Notes: generated from the letters alone by a model not told the origin. A stretch of DNA of 64,000 nt from Chryseobacterium sp. MEBOG06 (GCF_021869765.1 NZ_CP084580.1:3162001-3226000), one strand, 5' to 3'; numbered from the stretch's first letter, positions 25,031 to 35,074 are shown. Numbers and translations: made by a program.

Positions 25031-27358
25031 TTACTTAGTCCAGTTGATTCTGGAATGTTTCACTTCATCAGAGCTGGTACCAATCATGATATCAAACTCT
25101 CCTGATTCCCAGTCATATTTCAAATCTCCGTTATAGAATTTCAGACTTTCCGGGCTGATGTCGAAGGTGACTTTTTTAGACTCTCCTTTTTTCAGAAATA
25201 TTTTCTGGAATCCTTTCAATTCTTTTACCGGTCTGGTAATACTTCCTACCAAATCTCTGATATATAACTGAACAACTTCCGCCCCGTCATAATTTCCGTT
25301 ATTGGTTACTGTAACTGTTGCCTGAACGGTTTGATTTCCTTTCGGACTGGTATTGGAAACAGCCATATCAGAATAGCTGAATTTTGTATAGCTTAAACCA
25401 AATCCGAATGGATAAAGCGGTGTATTGCACTCATCCATATAGTTTGAACGGAATCTCTGGTATTCACATTTATCAACTAAAGTCTGGTCTAACGGACGCC
25501 CTGTATTTTTTGCATTATAATAAATCGGAACCTGTCCTAAACTTCTTGGGAAAGTCATTGGAAGTTTTCCGGAAGGATTTACTTTTCCGAAAAGAACGTC
25601 AGAGATTGCATTTCCTGCTTCTGAGCCGGCAAACCACGCATTAAGAATAGCATCAGGAATATCTTTTACATTCGTTAAAGCCAATGGACGGCCAGTAAAA
25701 AGAACCATAGCAATCGGCTTCCCTGTTTTTTTTAGTTCATTTAATAAGTCAACCTGAGATTGAGGAATTGTAATTTCAGTTCTTGATGAAGATTCACCAC
25801 TCATTTCTGCAGATTCTCCGATCGCTAAAACGATCACGTCTGATTTATTAGCAATATCCACCGCTTCTTTTAACAATTCTTCTTTTGAACGGCTGTCTCT
25901 GTCGGTTTTCTTACCGTGAGCGGCATAAATTTCTTCTAATTTAGCATCATAATCAATGTTTGCTCCTTTTGCAGAAATAAATTTCACTTCCTTGCCATAA
26001 TTTGCCTGAAGCCCCTGCATTAAGCTAACAGATTTATCATGCTTTGCGGCAACACTCCAGGTTCCGGCCATGTTTAATGAATTATTGACCAATGGTCCGA
26101 TTACCGCTACAGTTCCGGACTTTTTCAAAGGCAATACCTGGTTTTCATTTTTCATCAAAACCATCGACTGAGCTGCTGTACTTCTGGCAATATTTCTGTT
26201 TTCCATATTGAAAACTTCTTTTGCAGCCAGTTTAGCATCACCATGTTTATATGGATTATCAAATAGACCTAAGTCATATTTTGCTTCAAGAATTCTTCTC
26301 GCTGCCATATCAATTTCAGCCTGCGTCACTTTTCCTTCGGATAAAGATTTTTTAAGGGTCGTTAGAAATCCTTCACCTACCATATCCATATCAACTCCTG
26401 CTTTTAAAGCTAAAGCAGAAACCTGCTGAAGATCTCCCATTCCATGGTCTACCATTTCGTTGATCCCTGTGTAATCAGTAACAACGAAACCTTTAAAGTT
26501 CCATTTGTTTCTCAGTACCTCAGTCTGCAGCCATCTGCTTCCTGTTGCAGGAACTCCGTCAACCTCGTTAAAAGAAGCCATCACAGAAGCTACTCCTGCA
26601 TCAACAGCTGCTTTATAGGGTGGGAAATATTCATTAAACATTCTCACATGGCTCATATCAACAGTGTTGTAATCTCTTCCTGCTTCACCTGCACCATACA
26701 ATGCAAAGTGCTTCACACATGCTAAAATGGTATTACCGGCAGATAAGTCTTTACCCTGATAACCATACACCATATTTCTGGCAATTTCACTTCCTAAATA
26801 CGGATCTTCACCGGAGCCTTCAGAAACTCTTCCCCATCTTGGTTCGCGGGAGATATCTACCATTGGAGAATACGTCCAGTTGATCCCGTCAGAAGAAGCT
26901 TCTTTTGCCGCAACTCTGGCTGACTGCTGAATAAGGTTCATATCCCATGAAGCAGCAAGTCCTAATGGAATCGGGAACGTAGTTTCATATCCGTGAATAA
27001 CGTCCATGCCAAAAATCAAAGGGATTTTCAAACGGCTGTTTTCCACAGCAACTTTTTGAACGGCTTTAATTTTATCAGCTCCTTTTATATTGAATAGTCC
27101 TCCTACTAAACCCAGTTCAACTTTTTTTCCAATATCAGAACTTTTAGCCAAACCTGTAGTAAAGTCACCTGAACTTGGTAAATTCAGCTGTCCTATCTTT
27201 TCATCTAAGGTCATTTTAGACAAAAGATTATCTACAAAAGCTTTTCTTTTAGCCGCATATTGAGAAGTCTGATAAGACTGAACGGGCTTCGTTACCATTT
27301 CCTGTGCCGAAAATACCGGCGCAAGCGCTAACGTTGCCATTACAATTAACTTTTTCAT
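25031..27358 (-). CDS. bglX: Periplasmic beta-glucosidase, GH3
   Basis: BglX releases glucose from the non-reducing ends of beta-gluco-oligosaccharides in the periplasm. The 775-aa protein has a signal peptide ending SAQ and the GH3 N-terminal barrel with VIHGYETTFPIPLG and CVKHFALYGAGEAGRDYN blocks. The nucleophile Asp is in GFVVTDYTG (about residue 295). The alpha/beta sandwich domain (AVIGPL...ESAEMSGESSSRTEI) and the C-terminal fibronectin-III-like domain (GAEVVQLYIRD) follow. It is the last gene of a SusCD-linked cluster with a GH144-like endoglucanase, so it probably finishes breakdown of imported oligosaccharides. Confidence 0.93.
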   Translation of the reverse strand: MKKLIVMATLALAPVFSAQEMVTKPVQSYQTSQYAAKRKAFVDNLLSKMTLDEKIGQLNLPSSGDFTTGLAKSSDIGKKVELGLVGGLFNIKGADKIKAVQKVAVENSRLKIPLIFGMDVIHGYETTFPIPLGLAASWDMNLIQQSARVAAKEASSDGINWTYSPMVDISREPRWGRVSEGSGEDPYLGSEIARNMVYGYQGKDLSAGNTILACVKHFALYGAGEAGRDYNTVDMSHVRMFNEYFPPYKAAVDAGVASVMASFNEVDGVPATGSRWLQTEVLRNKWNFKGFVVTDYTGINEMVDHGMGDLQQVSALALKAGVDMDMVGEGFLTTLKKSLSEGKVTQAEIDMAARRILEAKYDLGLFDNPYKHGDAKLAAKEVFNMENRNIARSTAAQSMVLMKNENQVLPLKKSGTVAVIGPLVNNSLNMAGTWSVAAKHDKSVSLMQGLQANYGKEVKFISAKGANIDYDAKLEEIYAAHGKKTDRDSRSKEELLKEAVDIANKSDVIVLAIGESAEMSGESSSRTEITIPQSQVDLLNELKKTGKPIAMVLFTGRPLALTNVKDIPDAILNAWFAGSEAGNAISDVLFGKVNPSGKLPMTFPRSLGQVPIYYNAKNTGRPLDQTLVDKCEYQRFRSNYMDECNTPLYPFGFGLSYTKFSYSDMAVSNTSPKGNQTVQATVTVTNNGNYDGAEVVQLYIRDLVGSITRPVKELKGFQKIFLKKGESKKVTFDISPESLKFYNGDLKYDWESGEFDIMIGTSSDEVKHSRINWTK

Positions 27359-27412
27359 AAATCTATCTTCTTATAAATTATATTTCTATTTTTATTTTAA
27401 TTCAAAGAGTGT

Positions 27413-28120
27413 CTATTTCTCTTTCTTTTTTGACATCATCCATTCATATAATTGTGGGTTCGAATAGGCAGAATCCCAGGAGTTATGATTATCATTTGGA
27501 AAAATAGTAAGTTCCGCTGAGGGATTGACAGGATGCAGCTTTTGATAAAATTTAAAAGCATTTTCAGGAAGCACAACATCATCCATTCCGCCATGGTATA
27601 TTTTCATGTTCAAATTTTTATATTGCTGGATATTGGCAGTCATCACCTGATCTGTAGGAGCACATACTGAAACTACTGCGGCAAACATTTCAGGATGTTC
27701 CATTGCCAGCTTTAAGGTTCCCCATCCTCCCATAGAAAGCCCTGTAAGGTAAATTCTGGAGGCATCAATTTTATATTTTTTCTGGATTTCTCTGATCAGG
27801 TTATAAACGGTAACGGTATCCCACCACATATTTTCCGGACACTGGGGTGCCAGAATAGCTACCGGCTCCTTGATCAGATCTTTATAGGTAAAAGGACTGT
27901 GCGCTTTTACCATTTCCAAATTATTCCCTCTTTCTCCTGAACCGTGAAGAAAAACAATTAGCGGAACGTTTCCTTTGGTTTTCTGAGGATAATCGAGGAT
28001 ATAGGATATTTTTTCCTGTTTTTTAATTTCTTTGTTCAATTCTGCTTTTATTTCCTGAGCATTCAGCTGTAAGGAGAGTGGCAGAAGTAAAAAGGGAAAA
28101 TGTCTTAATTTTAATTTCAT
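27413..28120 (-). CDS. Secreted alpha/beta-hydrolase esterase
   Basis: The start is taken at 28120 (MKLKLRHFPF) because it opens a signal peptide ending LNAQ; a longer frame to 28201 does not. The ~235-aa enzyme has the nucleophile elbow GLSMGG (Ser about 129), an upstream oxyanion-loop HGSGERG, a likely Asp in GGMDDVV and His in DNHNSW. It resembles feruloyl/acetyl-esterase or prolyl-oligopeptidase-like hydrolases common in polysaccharide loci. It may remove acyl groups from the glycan used by its neighbours. The exact substrate is not visible. Confidence 0.82.
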   Translation of the reverse strand: MKLKLRHFPFLLLPLSLQLNAQEIKAELNKEIKKQEKISYILDYPQKTKGNVPLIVFLHGSGERGNNLEMVKAHSPFTYKDLIKEPVAILAPQCPENMWWDTVTVYNLIREIQKKYKIDASRIYLTGLSMGGWGTLKLAMEHPEMFAAVVSVCAPTDQVMTANIQQYKNLNMKIYHGGMDDVVLPENAFKFYQKLHPVNPSAELTIFPNDNHNSWDSAYSNPQLYEWMMSKKKEK

Positions 28121-28220
28121 ATTGTTATTTAGGTTTTGGCTAAAGGATTTGATTTTTTCTTTAGATGGCCACGAATGCATTGATTTAATTATTTTATGCA
28201 CTCATGGCGCAGTAAAGATT

Positions 28221-29612
28221 TTATTTTATTCCATATTTTGCTGAGTGAAAGCTTAGTTTTTTCAATCCCTGCTGAATTTCCGGAGCATTCATAAACAGCT
28301 TCCAAAGGAATCCCGTTCTGTAATTTTCGATCATGGGTGCAATGGTTCCCTGATCGATGGCCAGATATCTTGGAGTGGTCCAGTTATTATAATTGATTGA
28401 TGTAGCATCATAAGGTCCTGCAGAACCAATAAATTCAGGTTTTTGAGTGTATATAAATCTCAAAAAGTCCATAGATTCCTTTGGGGTATATGGAAAACTG
28501 CTCAATGCCGCAGTCGGAGTGATTACTCCGTGATCATTTTGTGGAAAATGAGCGTTATATCCTGTGCTTCCATCTTCATTTCTGGAATAACCGGCTGTCA
28601 GCCCCCAATACTCAGCTCCATATCCTTTCCATTGCTTTGGGTTTTCAACACAGTATTTATAATCGATAAGAACCTGATTCTTATTAAGATCAAAATAATT
28701 TTTAATCAGTTTGTCTGATAAATTGGTAGGATCTAATCCAATGTAAGAATATTGCGCCCAAAATAAAGGGCCTCCATACTCTTCAGCTCCGTTGTGCTTA
28801 ACATACATTGGAAGCCCATATTTTGTTTTTTCCGAAAGAATCTTCCCGTTTCTTGCCCAGCCTTTATAATAGGTTTCCTCATCAATAGAATAAGTAGGTG
28901 AAGAAGCTGCTAAAATATAGGTGATCAGGCATTCGTTATATCCTTCCAGCGGAAAATTCATTTCCCATTGATACTCCGGTGACCAGTGCCAATACAATAC
29001 TTTCTCACCTCCTTTTGTATACCAGTTCCATTGAATTCCTTTCCATAGTTCATCACATTTTGCAGCCAATCTTTTTTCTTCAGCATTTCCGTTCTTAAAA
29101 TATTCACGAACCATCAGAATCCCTGAAGTAAGGAATGCTGTTTCCACAAGATCTCCTCCATTGTCTTTTTTACCAAAAGGAACGGTTTTCCCTGTCTCTC
29201 CATTGATCCAGTGTGACCAGGCACCCTTATGACGGTCTGCTCTAGCAAGGAAATCCATCATGGTAGTCAATCGTTTCACAGCTTCTTTTCTGGGAACAAA
29301 GCCTCTTTCTACACCCACCAGAATGGTTGCCAGTCCAAATCCGGAACCTCCTGTAGTGATAACGTGTTTATCGTTATCCGGATAGATATTATCTTCATGA
29401 TAACGTTCTCTTCCAAGCATTGAATGAGGTTCTGCATAATCCCAGAAATATTTCAGGGCATCTTTCTGAACTTTGTTCATGAGCTGCTCATCTGTAACAG
29501 TAGTATTTACAGCTCGGTTTTGGGAAACATCCTGTTTTGCTATTTGGGAGTTTTTGCAGGAATATGCAAACAATAAAGATGCAGCAGCAATTGATAATAA
29601 GGTCCTTTTCAT
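28221..29612 (-). CDS. GH144-like endo-glucanase lipoprotein ('glucoamylase family')
   Basis: This 463-aa lipoprotein (lipobox Y-S-C at 17-19) belongs to the family often labelled glucoamylase-like. Its characterised Bacteroidota members are GH144 endo-beta-1,2-glucanases. Visible blocks include GGSGFGLATILVGVERGF, HWINGETGKTVPFGKKDNGGDLVETAFL, EYWGLTAGYS and NDHGVITPTAALSSFPYTP, which line the (alpha/alpha)6 barrel. Its place between SusCD and GH3 BglX suggests that it cuts the polymer or longer oligosaccharides in the cell envelope. Assignment to beta-1,2-glucan is inferred from the family. Confidence 0.8.
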   Translation of the reverse strand: MKRTLLSIAAASLLFAYSCKNSQIAKQDVSQNRAVNTTVTDEQLMNKVQKDALKYFWDYAEPHSMLGRERYHEDNIYPDNDKHVITTGGSGFGLATILVGVERGFVPRKEAVKRLTTMMDFLARADRHKGAWSHWINGETGKTVPFGKKDNGGDLVETAFLTSGILMVREYFKNGNAEEKRLAAKCDELWKGIQWNWYTKGGEKVLYWHWSPEYQWEMNFPLEGYNECLITYILAASSPTYSIDEETYYKGWARNGKILSEKTKYGLPMYVKHNGAEEYGGPLFWAQYSYIGLDPTNLSDKLIKNYFDLNKNQVLIDYKYCVENPKQWKGYGAEYWGLTAGYSRNEDGSTGYNAHFPQNDHGVITPTAALSSFPYTPKESMDFLRFIYTQKPEFIGSAGPYDATSINYNNWTTPRYLAIDQGTIAPMIENYRTGFLWKLFMNAPEIQQGLKKLSFHSAKYGIK

Positions 29613-29643
29613 GAAATCTTTTTTATCTGGTTATACTAAAAGA

Positions 29644-29667
29644 AGAGGAGAACTTTCATTCTCCTCT
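29644..29667 (-). terminator. Intergenic hairpin between susD-like and glucanase genes
   Basis: A perfect 9-bp stem (29644-29652 with 29659-29667) and a T-rich tail on the minus strand lie 22 bases past the SusD stop. In an operon this usually makes a partial terminator that keeps transport-gene expression above enzyme expression. Confidence 0.6.
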
Positions 29668-29688
29668 AAAGTGTGTGGTTATATCATT

Positions 29689-31158
29689 CTAATAATTAGG
29701 ATTTTGCTGAGACAGCCCCCCTGCTTCCATAATAAAATCCTGTGGAAGAGGGAATACTTCATGCTTACCAACCTGGAATACTTTTCCTCCATCAGCTGCC
29801 ATTGCAGCCTGTGCCTGACCTGTTCTGACTAAATCAAACCATCTGTCGTGTTCGAAAGCTAATTCTAATCTTCTTTGTTTCCAGATATCTGCTCTTACAT
29901 CAGCTTGAGTAGATGCCGGAGAATCACCGATATGAGCTCTATTCCTTACTTGATTTAAGAATGGAATCGCAGCAGAAGTCTGGCCTAATTCGTTCATTAC
30001 CTCAGCTTTCATCAGAAGAACCTCAGCATATCTCAGATAACGGATATTGGTATCAGTATTAGCCTGATCATAATAAGCTGAAGAATATGCTTTATAATTA
30101 TAAAACTTATTATCTGCATTGATGTTGACTTTTCTATCATCATATAGCGTCATTCCTCTTTGCATAATAGTAGCATCTCTTCTTGAGTCACCTGCAGAAT
30201 AAGCATCAAACAAGCCTTGGGTTGGCGTTGCAAATCCCCAGCCCCAACCTCCGGTACCACGTGGCGACTGTACCTGAGTATACTGCTGTATTCCTCTACC
30301 AGCTACAGCTCCTGACCCTTGAATTTCAAAAATAGATTCTGCATTATTTTCTCCTGTGATTTTATAAATATCAATAAATTCCGGAGTTAAGGAATAACCT
30401 GTTACCAGATTACACTGATCAAGTGCTAATTGCCATTTTTTCTGATAAAGATATACTTTAGCCAATAAAGCATGAGCTGCACCAGAAGAAGCCCTTCCTA
30501 CGTTTGAAGCCCCATATGCTGAACGATCAGGCAATGCTTCTATTGCATCTTTAAGATCTTTTTCTATAAATGCATAAATTTCTTCTTTAGAAACTCTTGT
30601 TAACTGCATTTTTTTGTCTGCATCATTGCCTGTAGCAGGAACATGATCAACTAATGGAACACCGCCAAATGACTTCACCAATGTGAAATACATAAATGCT
30701 CTTAGGAATTTTGCTTCTCCCATTAATCTTTTTCTTAAGCTTTCATCAGCATTTTTAAGCTGAGGAATGTATAGTAATGCCTGATTTGCTCTATTAATCC
30801 CCTGATAATTAGAAGCAAATAATTCTTTGAAAGACGGTGTTGTAGCGGTAAAATTCAAGGCATCCAGAATATCTTTATCTGAACCATTATCACCTGCGCT
30901 AGATCCTTTGTCTGCATCATCTGAAACAATTGAAGTTACTCCAATCCAGGCAAAGGTACTCATGTTCCAGTCCAAAAATTTAGCATAAATGGAATTGACA
31001 AAATATGTAGCTCCATCGTTATTATTGAATTTTTCAATATCACCAACAGTCATAGATTCTGAAGGAGAAACATCAATAAACTCTTCTTTACAACTCTGTG
31101 TAAAAGTCCCTGCTGCCAATAACATCAACGAGACAATTAATATTTTATTTTTTTTCAT
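29689..31158 (-). CDS. SusD/RagB-family glycan-binding lipoprotein
   Basis: This 489-aa surface lipoprotein has a lipobox Q-S-C (Cys about 23) and the SusD helical TPR scaffold: RANQALLYIPQLKNAD, AKFLRAFMYFTLVKSFGGVPLVD, AHALLAKVYLYQKKW, IRYLRYAEVLLMKAEVMNELG and the closing RRLELAFEHDRWFDLVRTG. SusD proteins cap the SusC channel and capture oligosaccharides at the cell surface. It starts 5 bases after the SusC stop, as usual. The ligand is presumably the glucan handled by the downstream enzymes. Confidence 0.94.
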   Translation of the reverse strand: MKKNKILIVSLMLLAAGTFTQSCKEEFIDVSPSESMTVGDIEKFNNNDGATYFVNSIYAKFLDWNMSTFAWIGVTSIVSDDADKGSSAGDNGSDKDILDALNFTATTPSFKELFASNYQGINRANQALLYIPQLKNADESLRKRLMGEAKFLRAFMYFTLVKSFGGVPLVDHVPATGNDADKKMQLTRVSKEEIYAFIEKDLKDAIEALPDRSAYGASNVGRASSGAAHALLAKVYLYQKKWQLALDQCNLVTGYSLTPEFIDIYKITGENNAESIFEIQGSGAVAGRGIQQYTQVQSPRGTGGWGWGFATPTQGLFDAYSAGDSRRDATIMQRGMTLYDDRKVNINADNKFYNYKAYSSAYYDQANTDTNIRYLRYAEVLLMKAEVMNELGQTSAAIPFLNQVRNRAHIGDSPASTQADVRADIWKQRRLELAFEHDRWFDLVRTGQAQAAMAADGGKVFQVGKHEVFPLPQDFIMEAGGLSQQNPNY

Positions 31159-31163
31159 TTTTT

Positions 31164-33998
31164 CTAAAAGTTTACGTTTAAACCAAAAATAAATGATCTC
31201 AATGTAGGATATGAGTTCAGCTCTACTCCGGCAAGTTTATATGGATTTCCTTCTGCTGTTGCATCCGCTGCATTATATCCTGATAATTCAGAAGAATATC
31301 CTGAATATTTGGACCAAACAACTGGGTTAATAGCACTAACATATAATCTTATAGATTTAACATTTTTCACTACATTCTTAATAGTATATCCTACTGAAAT
31401 ATTATTAATTCTAAAATAGTCTCCGTCTTCTAAGAAAAATGTAGATGCAATTGGTATTGCAGTTGTAGGTGCAGGATTTGCTGCATTGGTATTAGTAGGA
31501 GTCCAGTAATCATTAGCTACTGAAGATTCAATATTTTCCCCGCTGATTCTTTGAGCCTTTTTACCATTATAGACTTTAAAACCAAAAGCACCATATCCGT
31601 TAGCAGCAAAATCCCAATTTTTATAGCTTAAAGATACATTGATACCTAAAGTAGATTTTGGAATATAAGAATCAAAATATTTTCGGTCACCTGCATCTGC
31701 AGATCCTGTCACTCCATTTCCATTAAGGTCTTTATATTTCATAGCACCGTTTGCATCATATCCGTCAAACTCCCACAAGTAGAAACTTCCTAATGCATGG
31801 CCTACCGTTGATCCATTGAACAATTTAGTCCATTGTCCATTACCCAAATCTCCGCCACTGAGCTGAGCAACATTTTTTTCAGTATTAACTTTCGTTAGCT
31901 TATTTTTATTATATGAATAATTAGCTCCAACAGAATAAGTCCAGTTTTCACCAACTTTATCAGCCCAGTTAAGCGAGAATTCCAATCCTTTATTAACTAC
32001 AGCACCCATATGAGAATAGTAAGTTTCTGACTGCCCTGAAGTCAGGAAATTAGAAATCCCTAAAATCAGATTTTTTGTTTCCCTGTTATAAGCATCTACC
32101 GAACCTGTCAGTCTGTTATTCAAGACCGCGAAATCAAGTCCTACTGATGATTCTTCTGTAATTTCCCATCCTAAAGTCGGATCATATCCTTTATTAACAG
32201 TAATTCCGTTACTTACCGCATTACTGTTTCCAAAACCATAATTATAAACTGTTCCTGAACTAAGTGATAAGTAGTTTAAAGGAACTTTCTGATTCCCTAA
32301 TCTACCCCAACCTCCTCTAAGTTTTAAAAGGTTAAAGAAGCTATCTTTCATAAAATCTTCTTCAGACACTATCCAACCTGCACCAAATGATGGGAACGTT
32401 CCCCATTTTTGACCTGCAGCAAACTGAGAGGAGCCATCTCGTCTTACGGTAGCACTTAAAAGATAACGGTTCATCAGTTTATACTGTGCTCTAGCAAAAT
32501 ATGATATTGTTGTGTTTCTGTCTCCTTTTACTGATGTTAGATTTTGTACATTATTCACGTAATCAAAGCCACTAAGATTCCAGTAATTTTGGTCAGTTAA
32601 TAAAAGATTTCTTCTCGTAAGGTTTAATGATTCAACACCATTGATTACTGTTGCTTCTGTACCTACCGTTGATTCAATATCATGTACTCCAAACTTTCTA
32701 TTATATGTTAAGTAGTTTGTAAGTGACCAGTTATAATAATCTTCTTTCTTGTTAAGAAGAGTATTTCTGGCATTTTGCCCTGGAAAATCACCTGGTACTC
32801 TTGTAGGATCTGCCGCTAACCAAACTGCTACGGCATCCGTAAAATTGTACGCTTTATAATTTCCATATTCACCACTAAACTGAGAAGTGAATTTTAATCC
32901 TTTCATGATATCAATATCCAACTTCAGACCTCCCTGCATAATCATGCCTTTATTTTGCTGATTATCAAAAAATAGCTGGCTTTCAGGATTCCCTACGTTA
33001 TTAAATTGATTTCCAATATAATCTACCACACCATTGGAGTTAACTCTTGGAAGCCCAAACTGTCCAGATGCATAACGAACCGGAACTATAGGAGACTGCT
33101 TATATGCAGTCGTAAAAGCATTTAGTGGTTTTGGTGTTTCTTTTGTGAAAGCAATACTTAAGTTTTGTGATAGGGTAACTCCTTTTGCAATTTTAAATTC
33201 ATTATTTGATCTAATCGTTGCACGGTTATAATCCGTACCACGAAGAATAGACTGCTCATCATAGTTACTTAAACTTAAGAAATATTTTACAGATTCTGAA
33301 GAACCTGAAATCGAAAGATTATGCTGATTGTAAATACCCGTTCTTGTGATTTGCTTGTACCAGTCAGTATCTACAGGTTGATTAAGAGAAAATTTATTGA
33401 TTCCTAACGCTATATTGTTATAGTTAGCAAATTCTGAAGCATTTGCCATTTTTACTGTTCTTAAAGGATTTCTAATTCCAATCAGTCCGTCGTAAGAAAC
33501 ACTCAACTTTCCTTTACCTCCTTTCGTTGTAATAATAATAACTCCATTTGCTGCTCTGTTTCCATAGATAGCAAGTGCAGCCGCGTCTTTTAATATATCA
33601 TAGGTAAGAATATCATTACTGTTTATATTATTAATGTTACTGGCAAACATCCCATCTACAACATATAAAGGTTCTCTTCCTCCCAGTACTGTACCCATTC
33701 CTCTAATCATTACACTAGGAGTGGAACCAGGTAAATCCGAAGCTGTCACCTGTACCCCTGCTGCTTTACCCTGGATAGCCTGCGAAGCATTTAATACTTT
33801 TGTCCTGGTTACTTCTTCTGCACTGATGGAGCTGATAGATGTTGTATTATCTACTTTTTTACGACTACCATACCCGATCATTACCACCTCGTCAATCTTC
33901 TGGACTTTGGCAGAATCAGGTGTAGTCTGTGCATTCACGTTCATTCCGAAGTACAAAACCGCGATAAGGCATGAATACTTTAAATTACATTGTTTCAT
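31164..33998 (-). CDS. SusC/RagA TonB-linked outer-membrane transporter
   Basis: This 944-aa protein has a signal peptide ending VNAQ. It goes almost directly into a TonB box region (KIDEVVMIGYGS, about 34-45) and the plug domain (SQAIQGKAAGVQVT, VMIRGMGTV, PLYVVDG), then a 22-strand barrel ending in an aromatic residue (GLNVNF). The usual N-terminal carboxypeptidase-like domain of many SusC proteins is absent, which explains the short length. It forms the import channel for the SusD-bound oligosaccharide, powered by TonB. No sigma/anti-sigma or hybrid two-component regulator gene is adjacent. Confidence 0.94.
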   Translation of the reverse strand: MKQCNLKYSCLIAVLYFGMNVNAQTTPDSAKVQKIDEVVMIGYGSRKKVDNTTSISSISAEEVTRTKVLNASQAIQGKAAGVQVTASDLPGSTPSVMIRGMGTVLGGREPLYVVDGMFASNINNINSNDILTYDILKDAAALAIYGNRAANGVIIITTKGGKGKLSVSYDGLIGIRNPLRTVKMANASEFANYNNIALGINKFSLNQPVDTDWYKQITRTGIYNQHNLSISGSSESVKYFLSLSNYDEQSILRGTDYNRATIRSNNEFKIAKGVTLSQNLSIAFTKETPKPLNAFTTAYKQSPIVPVRYASGQFGLPRVNSNGVVDYIGNQFNNVGNPESQLFFDNQQNKGMIMQGGLKLDIDIMKGLKFTSQFSGEYGNYKAYNFTDAVAVWLAADPTRVPGDFPGQNARNTLLNKKEDYYNWSLTNYLTYNRKFGVHDIESTVGTEATVINGVESLNLTRRNLLLTDQNYWNLSGFDYVNNVQNLTSVKGDRNTTISYFARAQYKLMNRYLLSATVRRDGSSQFAAGQKWGTFPSFGAGWIVSEEDFMKDSFFNLLKLRGGWGRLGNQKVPLNYLSLSSGTVYNYGFGNSNAVSNGITVNKGYDPTLGWEITEESSVGLDFAVLNNRLTGSVDAYNRETKNLILGISNFLTSGQSETYYSHMGAVVNKGLEFSLNWADKVGENWTYSVGANYSYNKNKLTKVNTEKNVAQLSGGDLGNGQWTKLFNGSTVGHALGSFYLWEFDGYDANGAMKYKDLNGNGVTGSADAGDRKYFDSYIPKSTLGINVSLSYKNWDFAANGYGAFGFKVYNGKKAQRISGENIESSVANDYWTPTNTNAANPAPTTAIPIASTFFLEDGDYFRINNISVGYTIKNVVKNVKSIRLYVSAINPVVWSKYSGYSSELSGYNAADATAEGNPYKLAGVELNSYPTLRSFIFGLNVNF

Positions 33999-34361
33999 AT
34001 AGTTTCGAGTTTATTCAAATAATCAAATTTTGATATGTCTTAATAAGTGGAGTTATTTAAAATCTCAAAAAAAGACATTAGCCAAAAATATAAAAAATAT
34101 CCCACCATGTTAAATTATCTTAAAAATTTAACAACTATTGTTTTTTTTTGAATTAAAAATGAAATAGGATCAGTTTTTATGAGTTTATATTCAAAACAAT
34201 ATGGAATAACATAATATATCTCTAATAGGAAAATAGCAATTTTAACATAAAAATTCACCAAATTGACTCCCTAAATTAATATTTTGTTAAATAAAGAATA
34301 GTATTTACCTTTGGTGCAGTTTTTGAGAAAAGCAATAAGAAAAAAATCAATAAAAAGATTA
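33999..34361. other. Divergent spacer between susC-like and DUF4197 genes
   Basis: This gap is AT-rich and carries outward promoters: a TATTTTTG -7-like box on the minus strand at 34083-34090 (85 bases before the SusC start), and the plus-strand promoter at 34283-34313. Nothing coding is supported. Confidence 0.5.
34283..34313 (+). promoter_or_regulatory. Bacteroidota housekeeping promoter for the DUF4197 gene
   Basis: TTTG at 34283-34286, a 19-nt spacer, then TACCTTTG at 34306-34313 match the Flavobacteriia consensus TTG-N17-23-TAnnTTTG. The ATG follows 48 bases downstream. Confidence 0.6.
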
Positions 34362-35033
34362 ATGAAAAAATACATCATTGCAGCCGCTCTTATTATCGGA
34401 ACCGGCGCAGTCATTACCACTACGGTACAGTCCTGTACTACCCTGGCGACAAGCGACATGGGGCTTTCTATTATTAAAAGGATGCTCTTGAATGGTATTG
34501 ATAAAGGAATGGGGGTTTACGCGAATAAAGAGGCCTTCCTGCAGAATAACATGGTGGATAAAGCTCTTCCAAAAGAGCTCAGAGATATCAACTCTATGCT
34601 GGAGAATATTGCGCCTTCATTGGTCGCTAAGGAAAGGGATTATATCGCACAGGCAGCTGCTTACACGGTAAATACTTCAAAACCTATTTTACAGGGTGCG
34701 GTAAACAGTCTGAACGCTCAGGACGTCACAAGAATTATCCAGGGAACTACTGCTACACAGATTCTGAAAGAAAAAACCTCTCAACAGCTTATTGCAGCCA
34801 TTGCTCCTAAAGTGGATGAGAAGCTGAATGAATACGGTATTGTAAAAACAGTCAACACTGCATTGGCCGGAAATAATTTCCTTGGCAGTCTTTTAGGAGG
34901 AAACAAGAACACTGTAAGCTCAGGAGGGCTAAGCCAGCTTGCTTCTGAACAGCTTGTCAACGGACTTTTCAATATCATAGAAGATTATGAGCACCAGAAC
35001 TCCAAGTCCTTACTAGGACCATTTGGAAAATAG
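34362..35033 (+). CDS. DUF4197 family lipoprotein
   Basis: The start is chosen at 34362 because it opens a signal/lipobox (V-Q-S-C at about residues 23-26) and lies after the promoter; a frame to 34311 would overlap the -7 box. The 223-aa product matches the DUF4197 pattern: GLSIIKRMLLNGIDKGM, a LPKELRDI block, then long helices with ILQGAVNSL and a C-terminal GLFNIIEDYE. The role is unknown. It is followed by a DUF493 gene in the same direction. Confidence 0.8.
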   Translation: MKKYIIAAALIIGTGAVITTTVQSCTTLATSDMGLSIIKRMLLNGIDKGMGVYANKEAFLQNNMVDKALPKELRDINSMLENIAPSLVAKERDYIAQAAAYTVNTSKPILQGAVNSLNAQDVTRIIQGTTATQILKEKTSQQLIAAIAPKVDEKLNEYGIVKTVNTALAGNNFLGSLLGGNKNTVSSGGLSQLASEQLVNGLFNIIEDYEHQNSKSLLGPFGK

Positions 35034-35074
35034 GAAATTTTTCATTAAATTTATATTAATATTAATAATTGCAG

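Noticed and set aside
28121..28201. Longer start for the esterase (28201)
   Set aside because: The upstream part is not leader-like; the ATG at 28120 begins a clean signal peptide.
28221..29612. True glucoamylase (starch enzyme)
   Set aside because: The family name is historical; the protein resembles GH144-like glucanases and sits with GH3 BglX, not with alpha-glucan enzymes.
34311..34361. Upstream start for the DUF4197 gene
   Set aside because: It overlaps the -7 promoter box at 34306-34313 and would hide the lipobox.
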